A DNA stretch of 64,000 nucleotides from Promethearchaeota archaeon (GTDB lineage Archaea; Asgardarchaeota; Lokiarchaeia; Sigynarchaeales; SOKP01), in the NCBI GenBank assembly GCA_019058515.1, contig JAHPYY010000199.1:1-64000 (forward strand), given 5' to 3'. The notes under the pieces are model-generated. The model was not told the origin of the DNA and ran no database searches. It was given only the letters and a program-made list of their open reading frames with translations. Position numbers and translations under genes: made by a program. Of the stretch, positions 16,954-26,331 are shown piece after piece (positions within the stretch are counted from its first letter, which is position 1; each line of letters opens with the position of its first letter).

Positions 16954-18423
16954 TTGAATTCAGATTATTTCCGCAGAAAATCCCATCACCAAAATTTGAT
17001 TGGAACATTCGATGACTTTTTAATTTTGCCTGGTTACACGAAAACATTCGAAGTTGATATGTCATCGAGCTTAGGAAAATATCATTTTAATGTACCTATT
17101 TTCAGCTCAGCCATGGATACGGTAACGGAGGAGGAAATGGCGATTAGGATGGCGTTGTTGGGAGGTTTGGGAGTTCTTCATCGAAACTGCTCGTATGAAA
17201 AACAGATTGAGATGTGCCGTAAAGTAAAACGCGCCAGAGCGTTCGTAATTGACGATGTTGCAACTATTAGTGATAATTCATATATCCACGAGGCAAAACA
17301 CAAAATGCAAGTTCACGGTATAAGCGGTATAGTCGTAGTAGATGGTAACAACAAAGTTTGCGGTATATTTACTAAACGAGATATTCCTTATCTTGAAGAG
17401 GAAATAGAAAAAGGAATGGTCAAGGATTTCATGACAAAAGATGTGATTACAATTGAACCAGGGGCCTCGAGGGAGGAAGCTTTGGAAAAGTTGTATAAAC
17501 ATCGAATTGAAAAATTACCTATTATTGAAAATGGATACTTAAAAGGGTTAATTACAACAAAAGATCTAAAACCTGAATTTCCTCTTGCTTCAAAGGACGA
17601 GGATGGTCATTTATTATGCGCACAAGCATTATCTCCAAAGTTTCCTGAACAATTAGAATTACAAAATTACTTAAAGCAGTTAGATAGGTATGTGGACTTC
17701 TTCTTTATTGATGTAGCGGAGTTTTACAAAGAACGAGACATCTCAGGAACTATTAAATTAATGGAACTATTAGATTCTTATTTTGTGTTAGGGAATATTG
17801 GAACTTATGACGCTGCAGAACATCTTCTAACGAACAAGTCTTTAGATTTTGAAAAATTTATAGCGTTGAAAGTAGGGATGGGCTCCGGATCGATTTGCAC
17901 AACCTCAATCCAAACTGGAGTAGGAGCTCCTACTCTATTTGCAACGGCACAAATCGCTGATGCAATAGCAGAATACAATCCAAAAATAAAATTAATTGCT
18001 GATGGAGGTTTTAAAAACACAGGAGATCCACCAAAAGCTATCTCAGTTGGAGCGGATTTTATAATGTCTGGTCATTACTTTGCGGGATGTACAGAAAGTC
18101 CAGGTTATATCGACACAATCCAAGGCAGAAAGGTAAAAATCTACCGTGGAATGGGTTCAAAAGAAGCTCGTTCGGACTACATCTCAGATCGATATACTGA
18201 AGGATCAAAAACACTTCCTGAAGGAGTATCAGACTATGTTCCTTTTGTTGGAGATCTAGACGGAGTTTTAGACTCTCTTAAAGAAGGTTTAAGAAATTCA
18301 ATGATTTACGCTGGGGCAACAAATATATCCGAAATGAAAAAAGCAAAGATTGGTGTTGTGTCTTACGCAGGACAACGTGAAGCCCGGCCCCATGATCTTT
18401 TAGGTAAATATTATCAATTTTAA
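16954..18423 (+). CDS. guaB: IMP dehydrogenase with CBS domains (divergent)
   Basis: A 489-residue enzyme converting IMP to XMP for GMP synthesis, started by TTG at 16954 after a strong GGAG ribosome-binding site. Catalytic Cys lies in GSICTTSIQTGVGAP. DGGFKNTGDPPKAISVGADF binds the IMP phosphate, YRGMGSKEA and the flap SDRYTEGSK with its Arg-Tyr pair follow. Two CBS domains sit at about residues 90-205. Oddities: the usual CTTR is CTTS, and the usual DTAHGHS segment is DVAEFYK, so the NAD-side loop is unusual. GMP reductase is less likely given the CBS pair and the RY flap. It is followed by purH 146 bases downstream. Confidence 0.85.
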   Translation: MNSDYFRRKSHHQNLIGTFDDFLILPGYTKTFEVDMSSSLGKYHFNVPIFSSAMDTVTEEEMAIRMALLGGLGVLHRNCSYEKQIEMCRKVKRARAFVIDDVATISDNSYIHEAKHKMQVHGISGIVVVDGNNKVCGIFTKRDIPYLEEEIEKGMVKDFMTKDVITIEPGASREEALEKLYKHRIEKLPIIENGYLKGLITTKDLKPEFPLASKDEDGHLLCAQALSPKFPEQLELQNYLKQLDRYVDFFFIDVAEFYKERDISGTIKLMELLDSYFVLGNIGTYDAAEHLLTNKSLDFEKFIALKVGMGSGSICTTSIQTGVGAPTLFATAQIADAIAEYNPKIKLIADGGFKNTGDPPKAISVGADFIMSGHYFAGCTESPGYIDTIQGRKVKIYRGMGSKEARSDYISDRYTEGSKTLPEGVSDYVPFVGDLDGVLDSLKEGLRNSMIYAGATNISEMKKAKIGVVSYAGQREARPHDLLGKYYQF

Positions 18424-18569
18424 ATACCTTATAAGTTGTAGTATCCTAGCTTTTCATTATGTTTTAAATATTGATTTTTTTAATTTCTGGGTTATTAATG
18501 TATTACCAATAAATTCTTACATATCCTCAACTTTTTGTTATTGTGTAACTAAATTTTTAATAACTCAAA

Positions 18570-20171
18570 ATGAAAGTAAAAAAAAAGGCACTAATTAGTG
18601 TGTTTAACAAAGAAGGGATTTCAAATTTCGCTAAAGCGTTAGTGGAAGAATTCAATTACGAATTATTGTCTACAGGAGGTACCGGCTCAATTTTACAAAA
18701 ATATGGGATTCCATTCACTCAAATATCGAGTTATACAAATAGTCCTGAAATGTTTGACGGAAGAGTAAAAACTTTACATCCGAAAATAGAAGGAGGCATA
18801 CTATTTCGAAGAGAACACAAGGACGACCTACTAGATGCTGCTAAATACGATATCTCTCCTATAGATATGGTTGTTTGTAATTTATATGATTTTAAAGAAG
18901 CTATTTTAAAACCCGGGGTGAATTTGGAATCTGCTCTTGAAATGATCGATATTGGAGGGCCTACAATGATAAGAGCTGCTGCAAAGAACTTTAATGATGT
19001 GGTTGTAGTGTCAAATCCTCAACAATATGATAAAGTGTTAGAAGAATTAAGAAGATATTCAGAAGTTCAATTAGAAACCAAAAGAGACTTTGCAAAGGAA
19101 GTATTTTTTCTTATGGCCAAATATAACGCTTTAATTGCGAATTATCTAAGCAATTACCAAGGATCCCCTAGTATCATGGATGAAGTCTTGGTAAAAGAAT
19201 ACCAAAAGGTTAGCGATACTCGATATGGAGAAAATTGGGATCAGGCGGCAGCATATTATAGAGACAATTCGCAGAGGTACGGATTACATAATTTAACAAA
19301 AATCCATGGAAAGAAAATATCCTACAATAATTATTTAGATATTGATACTTGCATGCGAATGTTATTAGAATTTGGAGAAGAAAACTATGTCACATTAATT
19401 TTAAAGCATTCTACCCCAAATGGCGTAGCTATATCCAAGAAAAATCAGCTAGAATCAGTGCAATACGCCCTAAATACAGATCCCATCTCAGCTTTTGGGG
19501 GCGTTTGGGGATTAAATAAAGAATTTACGGGGCAAAGCGCAGATTACATCATTAACCAGAAAAAAATATTCGTAGAAGCGATTTTAGCACCATCGTTTTC
19601 TATGGAAGCATTAGATGTCCTTAAACAGAAACAAAATTTAATTATTTTAGAATATGTTGACTTTCTGCATAAGAAGGAAGAGATATATAAGTCACACGAG
19701 CTGAAGAGTGTATTAGGGGGAATTCTCGCTCAAGAATACGATTACAAACCAGTAATAAAAGAATGGAATGTAGTGAGCAAATTAAAAGCGTCTGAAAAAG
19801 ATAAAGAAGCGTTAATTTTTTCTTATATAGTGTCAAAGTGGGCTAAATCCAACTCTGCATGTTTTTGTCAATTAAAGAACGATGTGTTTTATACAATTGG
19901 AATAGGATCTGGCCAGCAAAGCAGAGTACACGTAGTTAAGTTAGCCATTCAGAAAGCAATTGAATTAGGGCATAGATCAGATTTGAAAGATTCATATATG
20001 GGCACTGATTCTTTTTTTCCATTTCCAGATGGATTAGAAGCTGCATGTAAAGCTGGAGCAAAAGCAATTATCAATCCAGGAGGTTCTATGAGAGACAACG
20101 AAGTTATTAAAAGAGCAGATGAAATTGGATGCATTTTAGTCTTTTGCGGAAAGCGAGTATTCCGTCATTAG
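18570..20171 (+). CDS. purH: Bifunctional AICAR transformylase/IMP cyclohydrolase
   Basis: A 533-residue PurH catalysing the last two steps of IMP synthesis. The N-terminal cyclohydrolase shows ALISVFNKEG, LLSTGGTGS and DGRVKTLHPKIEGGIL. The transformylase shows GKKISYNNYLDIDT, LKHSTPNGVA with the catalytic Lys-His, PISAFGGVWGLNKEF, GSGQQSRVHVVKLA and DSFFPFPDGLEAACKAGAKA near the end. Full length and intact. The usual NPCGVA is TPNGVA. Many archaea use PurO and PurP instead, so a bacterial-type PurH is worth noting. It follows guaB, joining IMP production to its use. Confidence 0.95.
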   Translation: MKVKKKALISVFNKEGISNFAKALVEEFNYELLSTGGTGSILQKYGIPFTQISSYTNSPEMFDGRVKTLHPKIEGGILFRREHKDDLLDAAKYDISPIDMVVCNLYDFKEAILKPGVNLESALEMIDIGGPTMIRAAAKNFNDVVVVSNPQQYDKVLEELRRYSEVQLETKRDFAKEVFFLMAKYNALIANYLSNYQGSPSIMDEVLVKEYQKVSDTRYGENWDQAAAYYRDNSQRYGLHNLTKIHGKKISYNNYLDIDTCMRMLLEFGEENYVTLILKHSTPNGVAISKKNQLESVQYALNTDPISAFGGVWGLNKEFTGQSADYIINQKKIFVEAILAPSFSMEALDVLKQKQNLIILEYVDFLHKKEEIYKSHELKSVLGGILAQEYDYKPVIKEWNVVSKLKASEKDKEALIFSYIVSKWAKSNSACFCQLKNDVFYTIGIGSGQQSRVHVVKLAIQKAIELGHRSDLKDSYMGTDSFFPFPDGLEAACKAGAKAIINPGGSMRDNEVIKRADEIGCILVFCGKRVFRH

Positions 20172-20448
20172 ACGACGATTCTATTCTTTTGCTAAAACCA
20201 TTAAGGAACAAACCAAATAAAGAAATTCGCTTAAATTTTAGGATTCAGTTTTTTCTTTATTTTAATGCACATAAACTTTAAATTCTTTTCAAATTATGTC
20301 AATTTAATTATTAAAATGCCATACTTACTAAGTAAACGCTGATTGAAGAGTGAAGAAAAATGTTTAAAAAACATAAATCATATTTTCATATGCTAAAAAA
20401 TTTACATTAAACTTAATGCAAAATAGATTTTTATCACGGTTTTAAATT
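20172..20448. other. Intergenic region without a recognisable gene
   Basis: About 280 AT-rich bases between purH and the small regulator. A T-rich stretch near 20248-20262 probably terminates purH. No open frame of interest, no RNA gene and no repeat were seen; the right end runs into the promoter at 20449. Confidence 0.5.
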
Positions 20449-20461
20449 TCCTTTATATAAG
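20449..20461 (+). promoter_or_regulatory. TATA box of a probably leaderless gene
   Basis: TTTATATAA at 20452-20460 lies about 22 bases before the ATG at 20478, the spacing that places the transcription start at or next to the start codon, as in archaeal leaderless mRNAs. Confidence 0.5.
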
Positions 20462-20477
20462 AGGGATCTTCTATCAC

Positions 20478-20771
20478 ATGGACTTTTTCCTAAAAAACTT
20501 AAAAGAAACTCTCGAAGCAATAAATAAACTCATTGATAACAATGTATATATTGTAAACACAAAAAGAATCCGGCGTTGCAACAATATTAAATCGTCAAAT
20601 CGGTCAAAAATTAATTTTATATGGCGTAGTTTAAGTTTTTTGAAGGAGGAGGGAATCTTGGATTTAAACGGAATTACAAATCCGAAAACCTATAAAATAA
20701 ATACTGATACTAAAATAAATGTCGATGAGTATATTTCCCAGTTATCCGAAAGGAATAAGCCTTTTGAATAG
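20478..20771 (+). CDS. Small winged-helix protein
   Basis: A 97-residue basic protein. The middle reads as a helix-turn-helix (RIRRCNNIKSSNRSKINFIW, RSLSFLKEEGILDLNG) followed by a wing strand (PKTYKINTD), with helical ends. Such small winged-helix proteins act as DNA-binding regulators in archaea. The gene has a good TATA box at leaderless spacing. It converges on the 929-residue gene with only ten bases between stops. Targets are unknown. Confidence 0.55.
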   Translation: MDFFLKNLKETLEAINKLIDNNVYIVNTKRIRRCNNIKSSNRSKINFIWRSLSFLKEEGILDLNGITNPKTYKINTDTKINVDEYISQLSERNKPFE

Positions 20772-20781
20772 GATAGAGCCC

Positions 20782-23571
20782 CTAACTTAAACCTAATTTT
20801 TCCTTTAGTTCTATTAGCTGTGTTTTTGATTCCTCGTCATTTGGATCTCGTTGGAGTTTTTTCTGGTGGTAAATAACTACAGGATATTTCTGCTCCAACT
20901 CGTAAAATCTACTCATCCATACTCTAAATTGATCTCTAAAGTCGATAACATCTGGATCTTCTCTAAAATTTATAACTTCCCTTTCTTTTATCAATGAATT
21001 AGAAAACGCTCTATATTGTTTTAAAGTCAATCCCTGCTTGCTTAGCATACTAACGGTTGCTTTCGAGATAAAAGCTTCTAGTTTACTCTCCCAATTTATT
21101 GAAATATCGTTTATTTTGTCAATCTTTTCTTGAATTAACTTAATCTCCTGTGGAAATATTATTTCGTCCGTTTTGGTTAAAATCTCCTTTATCGTTTGAA
21201 ATTCTGACTTAAAAATGTCGTTGTAGGAGTTAACTAAATTACCGAAATCCTTGACGAGATTCTCGTAACTTTGATTAAAAATGTATTCATTACTAGTAAA
21301 AGTAAGAGTTTCCTTGTTAAATTCTCCAGATAGGCCTTTTGAGTCTTTTAACGACTGAAAAATCGCGGTCAGGGAATTATAATCCTTTTCAGAAAGGTCG
21401 CTATCGTAAAATAACTCTGATAATGAAAATGTATACTTTTTTTGCAACATTATGTTTTTTAGACCAATTTCTGTGTAAAAATAGAGGGAGTGGTCATGTT
21501 TTTGTATTATTCCCAAAATCCCGCGTTCTTCTTGAAGCTCTTCAATTATACTTTTAATGATATCTGCCTGTAAATCATAACTACTTAAATCTAAATATTC
21601 TTTTCTTTCTATATCTTCAAGAATTTCTTTCTTTACATCATTCCTGGCTTCTTGAATTTTCTTTTTGCTAAATAATAAGTCGTTACCTCGTTTTATATAT
21701 TCAAGTTCTAATTCAGTATTAAGATAGTCTAAAAACATATCTAGCCTCATTCCAGTTTTTTCTAAATAATCGTCTAATCTGATGTGGTCTTTAGCTAAAA
21801 TTTCTTCTCCTATTAGTTTCAAATTTTCATCAATTTTGGAAAGAATGTGGTTTTTATCTATATTTAAACGGTTAGACAGATCAATTACTAACTTCTGCTT
21901 TTCTTCTTGCTTTTCTACCTTCTGTATTTTAACAATTTCATTTTTGATGAATTTAGAGTAGTAAAATACTTTTTTCTCCTTGTTCCATATTCCACTTCTC
22001 TCATCTATGTTCACATTTAAAACATCCATTAATAATAGAGGATTAATGTTTAGATCCCTTGATATTTTCTCTAAATCAACAAATCCTATGATTTTAGAAT
22101 TATTTATTTCTTTCAGCACTTTCTGCTCTCCAATTGTGGTCAACCATACAGTACCTTTACGATATTTTGTAAGATAATCTTTGGGCAGGTTTTTTATAAG
22201 TGTAATAAAATGATGTCTTTGCAAGCGATCTCTATAATTTTTTAAATCAATTGAGGATATTACCGAAGCTTTTGAAGTAATCTGTTTTTTAATTTTGCTC
22301 AAGGAGTAAAATACTTTGTCATTTTTTCCAAAAAGGAGCTCATGATTGTGCAATTCATTGATTTTATCAATAATTCGCATAACAAATTTTTCTGGTAAGT
22401 AATCATATTGCTTAAGAGAAATCATGCCTTTTTCTTGTAATTTAAGTCGAAATTCTTTAAGTAAAAAGCTATCAGAATAAAAGTTTCCCAATTCAGATAT
22501 ATACCCAGTGGTATGTTTAAATTTAATTAACATCGTAATTATAGAGATAATCTCTTTGAGATCATCACTAATACCAAAAAAGTACTTGAATAAGGAATTA
22601 GAGTTGATTTTGTTATCTGTGTTAAAGATTTTATTAATTACCTCCTTCTCAAATTCATACACCATTATTTTACTATTTTTTTTTATGTAGAAATAAATTT
22701 CATGTTCATGATATTCAGATTTTCTTATATAATTTAGATACTGGTTTAAGTTCTTCTTTTCAAATTGATTAATCGTCTTTAATGATGTTTTCATTAAAAT
22801 CCCAATATCACTTACCAAATTGAATAATTCCTTGATTGTTATATTAGAGGTATCCTCTCTTTCCTCAAGATTATATAGATTTACTAATAACTTTAGAATT
22901 TCATCTTTTATCTGAGGAGTGGCTTTTTCCGAGGTATTATTCAAAATCGAAATAATAGCATCTCGCACTTTAAACAATTGGCTAAAAGAGAGAAATTGAA
23001 CTTTATTTAAAATCTTCAGCAGATTTAGGGCATTATCAGGGTTCTTTTCTTCTAAAGTAAGTGCATCTATCAATTTTTCTCTATCAAATAGAGCTGGTTC
23101 TGTTAATGTCGATGTGAACTCCTGGAGAAAAATGTGTACATTATTTCTAACATCTTTAGATTTATCTGCGATTTTTTTTAGAAATGGTTGAACGATTGAA
23201 TCTAATTGATTTTTACTATTTTTCATGTAAAATCCGATGATTATCACTGAATTTATTCTAACATCTTCCTTTTCCGAATTTAAAAGATTTGAGACCTTTT
23301 GAAAAATTTCTCCTCTTGAATTTAATAAATCGAAGTCTTCCTCGGCAATTATACTAAATATGTAAGTTATTATTGAGTGATTTTTTCCTTCTTTCAAATG
23401 CTTTTCTAAGTCTTCAATTATCTTTTCGAGCTTACTTCTTTTTCCTTTTAACTCGAATTTATTAAAACGAGAAAGAATCGGTAAAAAGTTTGGATAATTT
23501 TCGAATTCATCTTCGTTAAACATGTTTCTTGTTAGTAAGTATACCAAATCATTTGAATTTTTTCTATACAC
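20782..23571 (-). CDS. Large HEAT and tandem winged-helix protein, possibly UFL1-like
   Basis: A 929-residue cytosolic protein. Residues about 1-270 look like HEAT/ARM helical repeats (INSVIIIGFYMKNSKNQL). The middle is helical. From about 450 to 700 there are at least three winged-helix-like modules in tandem (VDLEKISRDLNINPLLLMDV; IRLDDYLEKTGMRLDMFLDY with LLFSKKKI). The C-terminus is helical and charged. Tandem winged helices of this shape occur in UFL1, the UFM1 ligase scaffold, and modules such as LDDYLEKTGMRLDMFLDYL resemble UFL1 repeats to the eye, but the match is weak and PCI-type scaffolds are also possible. No catalytic residues are recognised. Confidence 0.5.
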   Translation of the reverse strand: MYRKNSNDLVYLLTRNMFNEDEFENYPNFLPILSRFNKFELKGKRSKLEKIIEDLEKHLKEGKNHSIITYIFSIIAEEDFDLLNSRGEIFQKVSNLLNSEKEDVRINSVIIIGFYMKNSKNQLDSIVQPFLKKIADKSKDVRNNVHIFLQEFTSTLTEPALFDREKLIDALTLEEKNPDNALNLLKILNKVQFLSFSQLFKVRDAIISILNNTSEKATPQIKDEILKLLVNLYNLEEREDTSNITIKELFNLVSDIGILMKTSLKTINQFEKKNLNQYLNYIRKSEYHEHEIYFYIKKNSKIMVYEFEKEVINKIFNTDNKINSNSLFKYFFGISDDLKEIISIITMLIKFKHTTGYISELGNFYSDSFLLKEFRLKLQEKGMISLKQYDYLPEKFVMRIIDKINELHNHELLFGKNDKVFYSLSKIKKQITSKASVISSIDLKNYRDRLQRHHFITLIKNLPKDYLTKYRKGTVWLTTIGEQKVLKEINNSKIIGFVDLEKISRDLNINPLLLMDVLNVNIDERSGIWNKEKKVFYYSKFIKNEIVKIQKVEKQEEKQKLVIDLSNRLNIDKNHILSKIDENLKLIGEEILAKDHIRLDDYLEKTGMRLDMFLDYLNTELELEYIKRGNDLLFSKKKIQEARNDVKKEILEDIERKEYLDLSSYDLQADIIKSIIEELQEERGILGIIQKHDHSLYFYTEIGLKNIMLQKKYTFSLSELFYDSDLSEKDYNSLTAIFQSLKDSKGLSGEFNKETLTFTSNEYIFNQSYENLVKDFGNLVNSYNDIFKSEFQTIKEILTKTDEIIFPQEIKLIQEKIDKINDISINWESKLEAFISKATVSMLSKQGLTLKQYRAFSNSLIKEREVINFREDPDVIDFRDQFRVWMSRFYELEQKYPVVIYHQKKLQRDPNDEESKTQLIELKEKLGLS

Positions 23572-23683
23572 TATTCATTTGTAGAAAATATTAACACAAT
23601 GTAGGGCTGTCATTAGTTTCGAAAATAAATATTATGAAATGATAAGGAAAAAAGAAAAAAAAACTTTTAAAACTACTAAATTC

Positions 23684-24373
23684 TTAGATATTATCTAACT
23701 CGTCTGGTTCTACCCCTATGTCGCTTAATAAATAATCAAGTTGTTTGACCCTCTTATTAATATTCAACACAGTATTAAGCGTAATTACTTCATCAGCTTT
23801 ACCTGGTAAAAGTGTTAGGGATCCAGCTCTAAGAACAAAATACTCAAATACATCAGCTATCTCCTTTCTTATTCGTAGACTTTTTACAGGATATCTCTCA
23901 GCGGAACTAAAAATTCCTTTATTGTGATATATCTCGTTCCTTTCGATTTTATAATAATTAAAGTGCACGCCCAGAAGTATAAATCCGAGTATAAACGCGA
24001 AAATTATCCACATTAGAAAGTAAAAAATTGTTGTCAGACCAGGATTAAATTCACCTCCAGGTAATGCGGGTAATGAAACGTATGGAACGACTAAAAAAAT
24101 GATTAGTAAAACACCAACGACTACGATTAATAGTAGGATAAAAAACTTTGAAGATGAAACATCGAAACTTACTACAAAGAGATTAGTGAAAAACACTATA
24201 AACCAGAAGATTCCTAGCCATCCTAAGGGTTCCTGTTCTAGCGGAAGAATCGTATCGTATATAATTTGTATGCACCACGCAATAAACGAAGTCAAGAATA
24301 AGGGCCAAAAGAAGATCACTTTGGGGTAATTCCGTAAAATAACTTTATCGGTTTTGTATTTATTTTCAGGCAT
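23684..24373 (-). CDS. Membrane protein with bacterial PH-like (bPH2/DUF304) domain
   Basis: A 229-residue protein with about four transmembrane segments between residues 15 and 145, then a soluble domain. The segment IYHNKGIFSSAERYPVKSLR followed by VLRAGSLTLLPGKADEVITL matches the YdbT/YdbS-type bPH2 domain, where a basic loop follows the strand encoding the YPVKSL-like motif. Such proteins sit in the membrane with the PH-like domain in the cytosol; their ligand is not known. Confidence 0.65.
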   Translation of the reverse strand: MPENKYKTDKVILRNYPKVIFFWPLFLTSFIAWCIQIIYDTILPLEQEPLGWLGIFWFIVFFTNLFVVSFDVSSSKFFILLLIVVVGVLLIIFLVVPYVSLPALPGGEFNPGLTTIFYFLMWIIFAFILGFILLGVHFNYYKIERNEIYHNKGIFSSAERYPVKSLRIRKEIADVFEYFVLRAGSLTLLPGKADEVITLNTVLNINKRVKQLDYLLSDIGVEPDELDNI

Positions 24374-24478
24374 AAAAACAAACCATTATTTTTATTATGT
24401 TTTAGTATTAAGTAAAATTCGGTTAAATAATATATGGGGAATTTCATTTAAAACTTTATATAATATCCAAATTAGATT

Positions 24479-25231
24479 CTAATAATAAGCACCCAACGAA
24501 GAGATCATTTGGTAGGATAGTGCGATTTGTTGATTTCCAGAATCGCTAATTCCCATGTGTCCTGGGAGGAGATATTTGACATCTAATTGATTGACTAAAT
24601 TAATAGATTTCTTAAGATCTACGAGAGATCCTCCTGAAAAATCATATCTTCCAAAACTTCCGCCACAAAATACGAGATCTCCGGGAATTAATATTTTGTT
24701 CTTTTGGTCATAGTAGGTTACGGATCCTAATGAGTGACCAGGAGTTTTTATTATTTCAAATTCAAAATTATCACCAATTTTAATATTACTCGATTGGTCT
24801 AGTTCAATAACCTCAACAGGAACGATGGAAACTCCGAACATACTAGCAGATATCCCTAAATTATCAGGAAAAATTTTATGTTCTAAACCCCTTTGAAGAA
24901 TATTAGCTGTATCTCCAAACGCATAAATTTTAGGGGATTTATTGTCGAATAGTTTTAAAATAGAATACACACCAAGACAATGATCAACATGCTCATGTGT
25001 TAGAAAGATTTTAGTTATGTTCTTATAGTTTAAACTGTGTTGTTCCATCCCCTTGATTAATCCGTTAAAAGAGATACCGTTTCCCGCATCAAATAACGCA
25101 ATTTCTCCTCCATGGCTCTCGTTAATTAATATATATTGATTGCAATCGAGCATTCCATCCTCTTTAAAATAGAATAGTCCCCTTAAAACTTCCTTACCCT
25201 TCTTAATAGTATTTCTATTCGAGAAGAACAT
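24479..25231 (-). CDS. Metallo-beta-lactamase fold hydrolase
   Basis: A 250-residue MBL-fold hydrolase. Metal ligands are THEHVDHC (HxHxDH), GHSLGS and the later DLVFCGG and GHMG, the glyoxalase II-like arrangement for a two-metal site. The fold is complete and of usual length. Likely substrates are thioesters or small lactones, as in many archaeal MBL enzymes, but this is inference. Divergent from the ModE-like regulator 75 bases away, whose product might control it. Confidence 0.82.
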   Translation of the reverse strand: MFFSNRNTIKKGKEVLRGLFYFKEDGMLDCNQYILINESHGGEIALFDAGNGISFNGLIKGMEQHSLNYKNITKIFLTHEHVDHCLGVYSILKLFDNKSPKIYAFGDTANILQRGLEHKIFPDNLGISASMFGVSIVPVEVIELDQSSNIKIGDNFEFEIIKTPGHSLGSVTYYDQKNKILIPGDLVFCGGSFGRYDFSGGSLVDLKKSINLVNQLDVKYLLPGHMGISDSGNQQIALSYQMISSLGAYY

Positions 25232-25306
25232 TGTGTGAGATCTCCAAAAACTTATTTTTAAAAAAAAACCCTAATTTTTAATTTTTCTCATTATATATTT
25301 ATAGTA

Positions 25307-25708
25307 ATGAAATCTGAGCTAAACCTAGACGATTTAAAGTCGAAAATTAAAGTCGGCTTGAAAATTTGGCTAGAATTTGAAGGTAATAATATTCTAGGGT
25401 CAGGTTGGGCTAATTTACTGCAAAAAATCCACGAAAATATTGACGAAGACACAAACCAGAGTGGATCTCTTACAAATGCTGCAAGAGAATGCGGTTATTC
25501 TTACAAGTACGCGTGGAACATTCTCAAAAGAATCGAAGAAAGAACAGGCGTTCCGCCGGTAATTACAGGGAAAGGTGGTCCAGGGGGAGGAGGGTGGATT
25601 AAATTAAGCGAATGGGGTTTATTTCTGTTAAATTACTATATTAAATCTGAAAAGCTTATCGCAAAAATAGAAGAAATACTTATTAATGATTCATCTAGTA
25701 AAGAATAA
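25307..25708 (+). CDS. ModE-like LysR-type helix-turn-helix regulator
   Basis: A 133-residue regulator corresponding to the N-terminal DNA-binding domain of ModE. SLTNAARECGYSYKYAWNIL is the helix-turn-helix, followed by the Gly-rich wing typical of ModE (GKGGPGGGGWIKL). It lacks the molybdate-binding TOBE domains, so it may not sense molybdate. Archaeal proteins of this length act as repressors of molybdate, tungstate or unrelated genes. Divergent from the MBL gene with an AT-rich promoter between. Confidence 0.8.
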   Translation: MKSELNLDDLKSKIKVGLKIWLEFEGNNILGSGWANLLQKIHENIDEDTNQSGSLTNAARECGYSYKYAWNILKRIEERTGVPPVITGKGGPGGGGWIKLSEWGLFLLNYYIKSEKLIAKIEEILINDSSSKE

Positions 25709-25780
25709 ATAAATTTTAATTCAAAGAGTTATTTTCAATTATATTTCTATATAATAACTTCTGGTCAATCGAAAGTAAGA

Positions 25781-26209
25781 ATGGAAGGTATAGATTTAAA
25801 AAAGTTTGTTAATCTTACCGTTAGTGAGGTTATGACCTCTGATCCAATGTATGCTACTCCAGATGATAAAATATCTGCAACAGAACTCATAATGTTAAGG
25901 AAAAAAATTGGAGGGTTCCCAGTTGTTAACGAACAAAAACACAAGAAAATAATTGGCATTATTACACAAAGAGATATAAGATTGGCCAGATTTGCTATAT
26001 CATTAGAAAGTCCCAAAACGGTAGTGAAAGATCTAATGACTCCTAATCCTTTCGTCGTAAAAAAGAATGATACCTTATTTCATGCTTTAGAATTAATGTT
26101 TAAAAATGATATAGAAAGACTACCTGTAGTAAATGATAACAAAGAGTTAATTGGATTGATAAGTGGTAAAGATATCTTAAGAAAGATATTTGAGCTTTCG
26201 AAATCATGA
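25781..26209 (+). CDS. Two-CBS-domain protein
   Basis: A 142-residue protein made of two CBS domains back to back. Domain 1 has VSEVMTSDPMYATPDDKIS and GIITQRDI; domain 2 has VKDLMTPNPFVVKKND and LIGLISGKDIL, the pattern of ligand-binding CBS pairs that sense adenosine nucleotides. Stand-alone pairs are common in archaea and regulate partner proteins. A TATA-like TCTATATAAT lies about 30 bases upstream. Confidence 0.88.
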   Translation: MEGIDLKKFVNLTVSEVMTSDPMYATPDDKISATELIMLRKKIGGFPVVNEQKHKKIIGIITQRDIRLARFAISLESPKTVVKDLMTPNPFVVKKNDTLFHALELMFKNDIERLPVVNDNKELIGLISGKDILRKIFELSKS

Positions 26210-26331
26210 ATTATAACCCCAAAATAAAGTACAATAAAAAAGGTTATTGGCTAAAAATAAAATAAATTTAATTAAGAAAAATCTTATATTATTAAAAAGA
26301 AACTAAAATAAAATCTTTAAGTTAAGGGATA

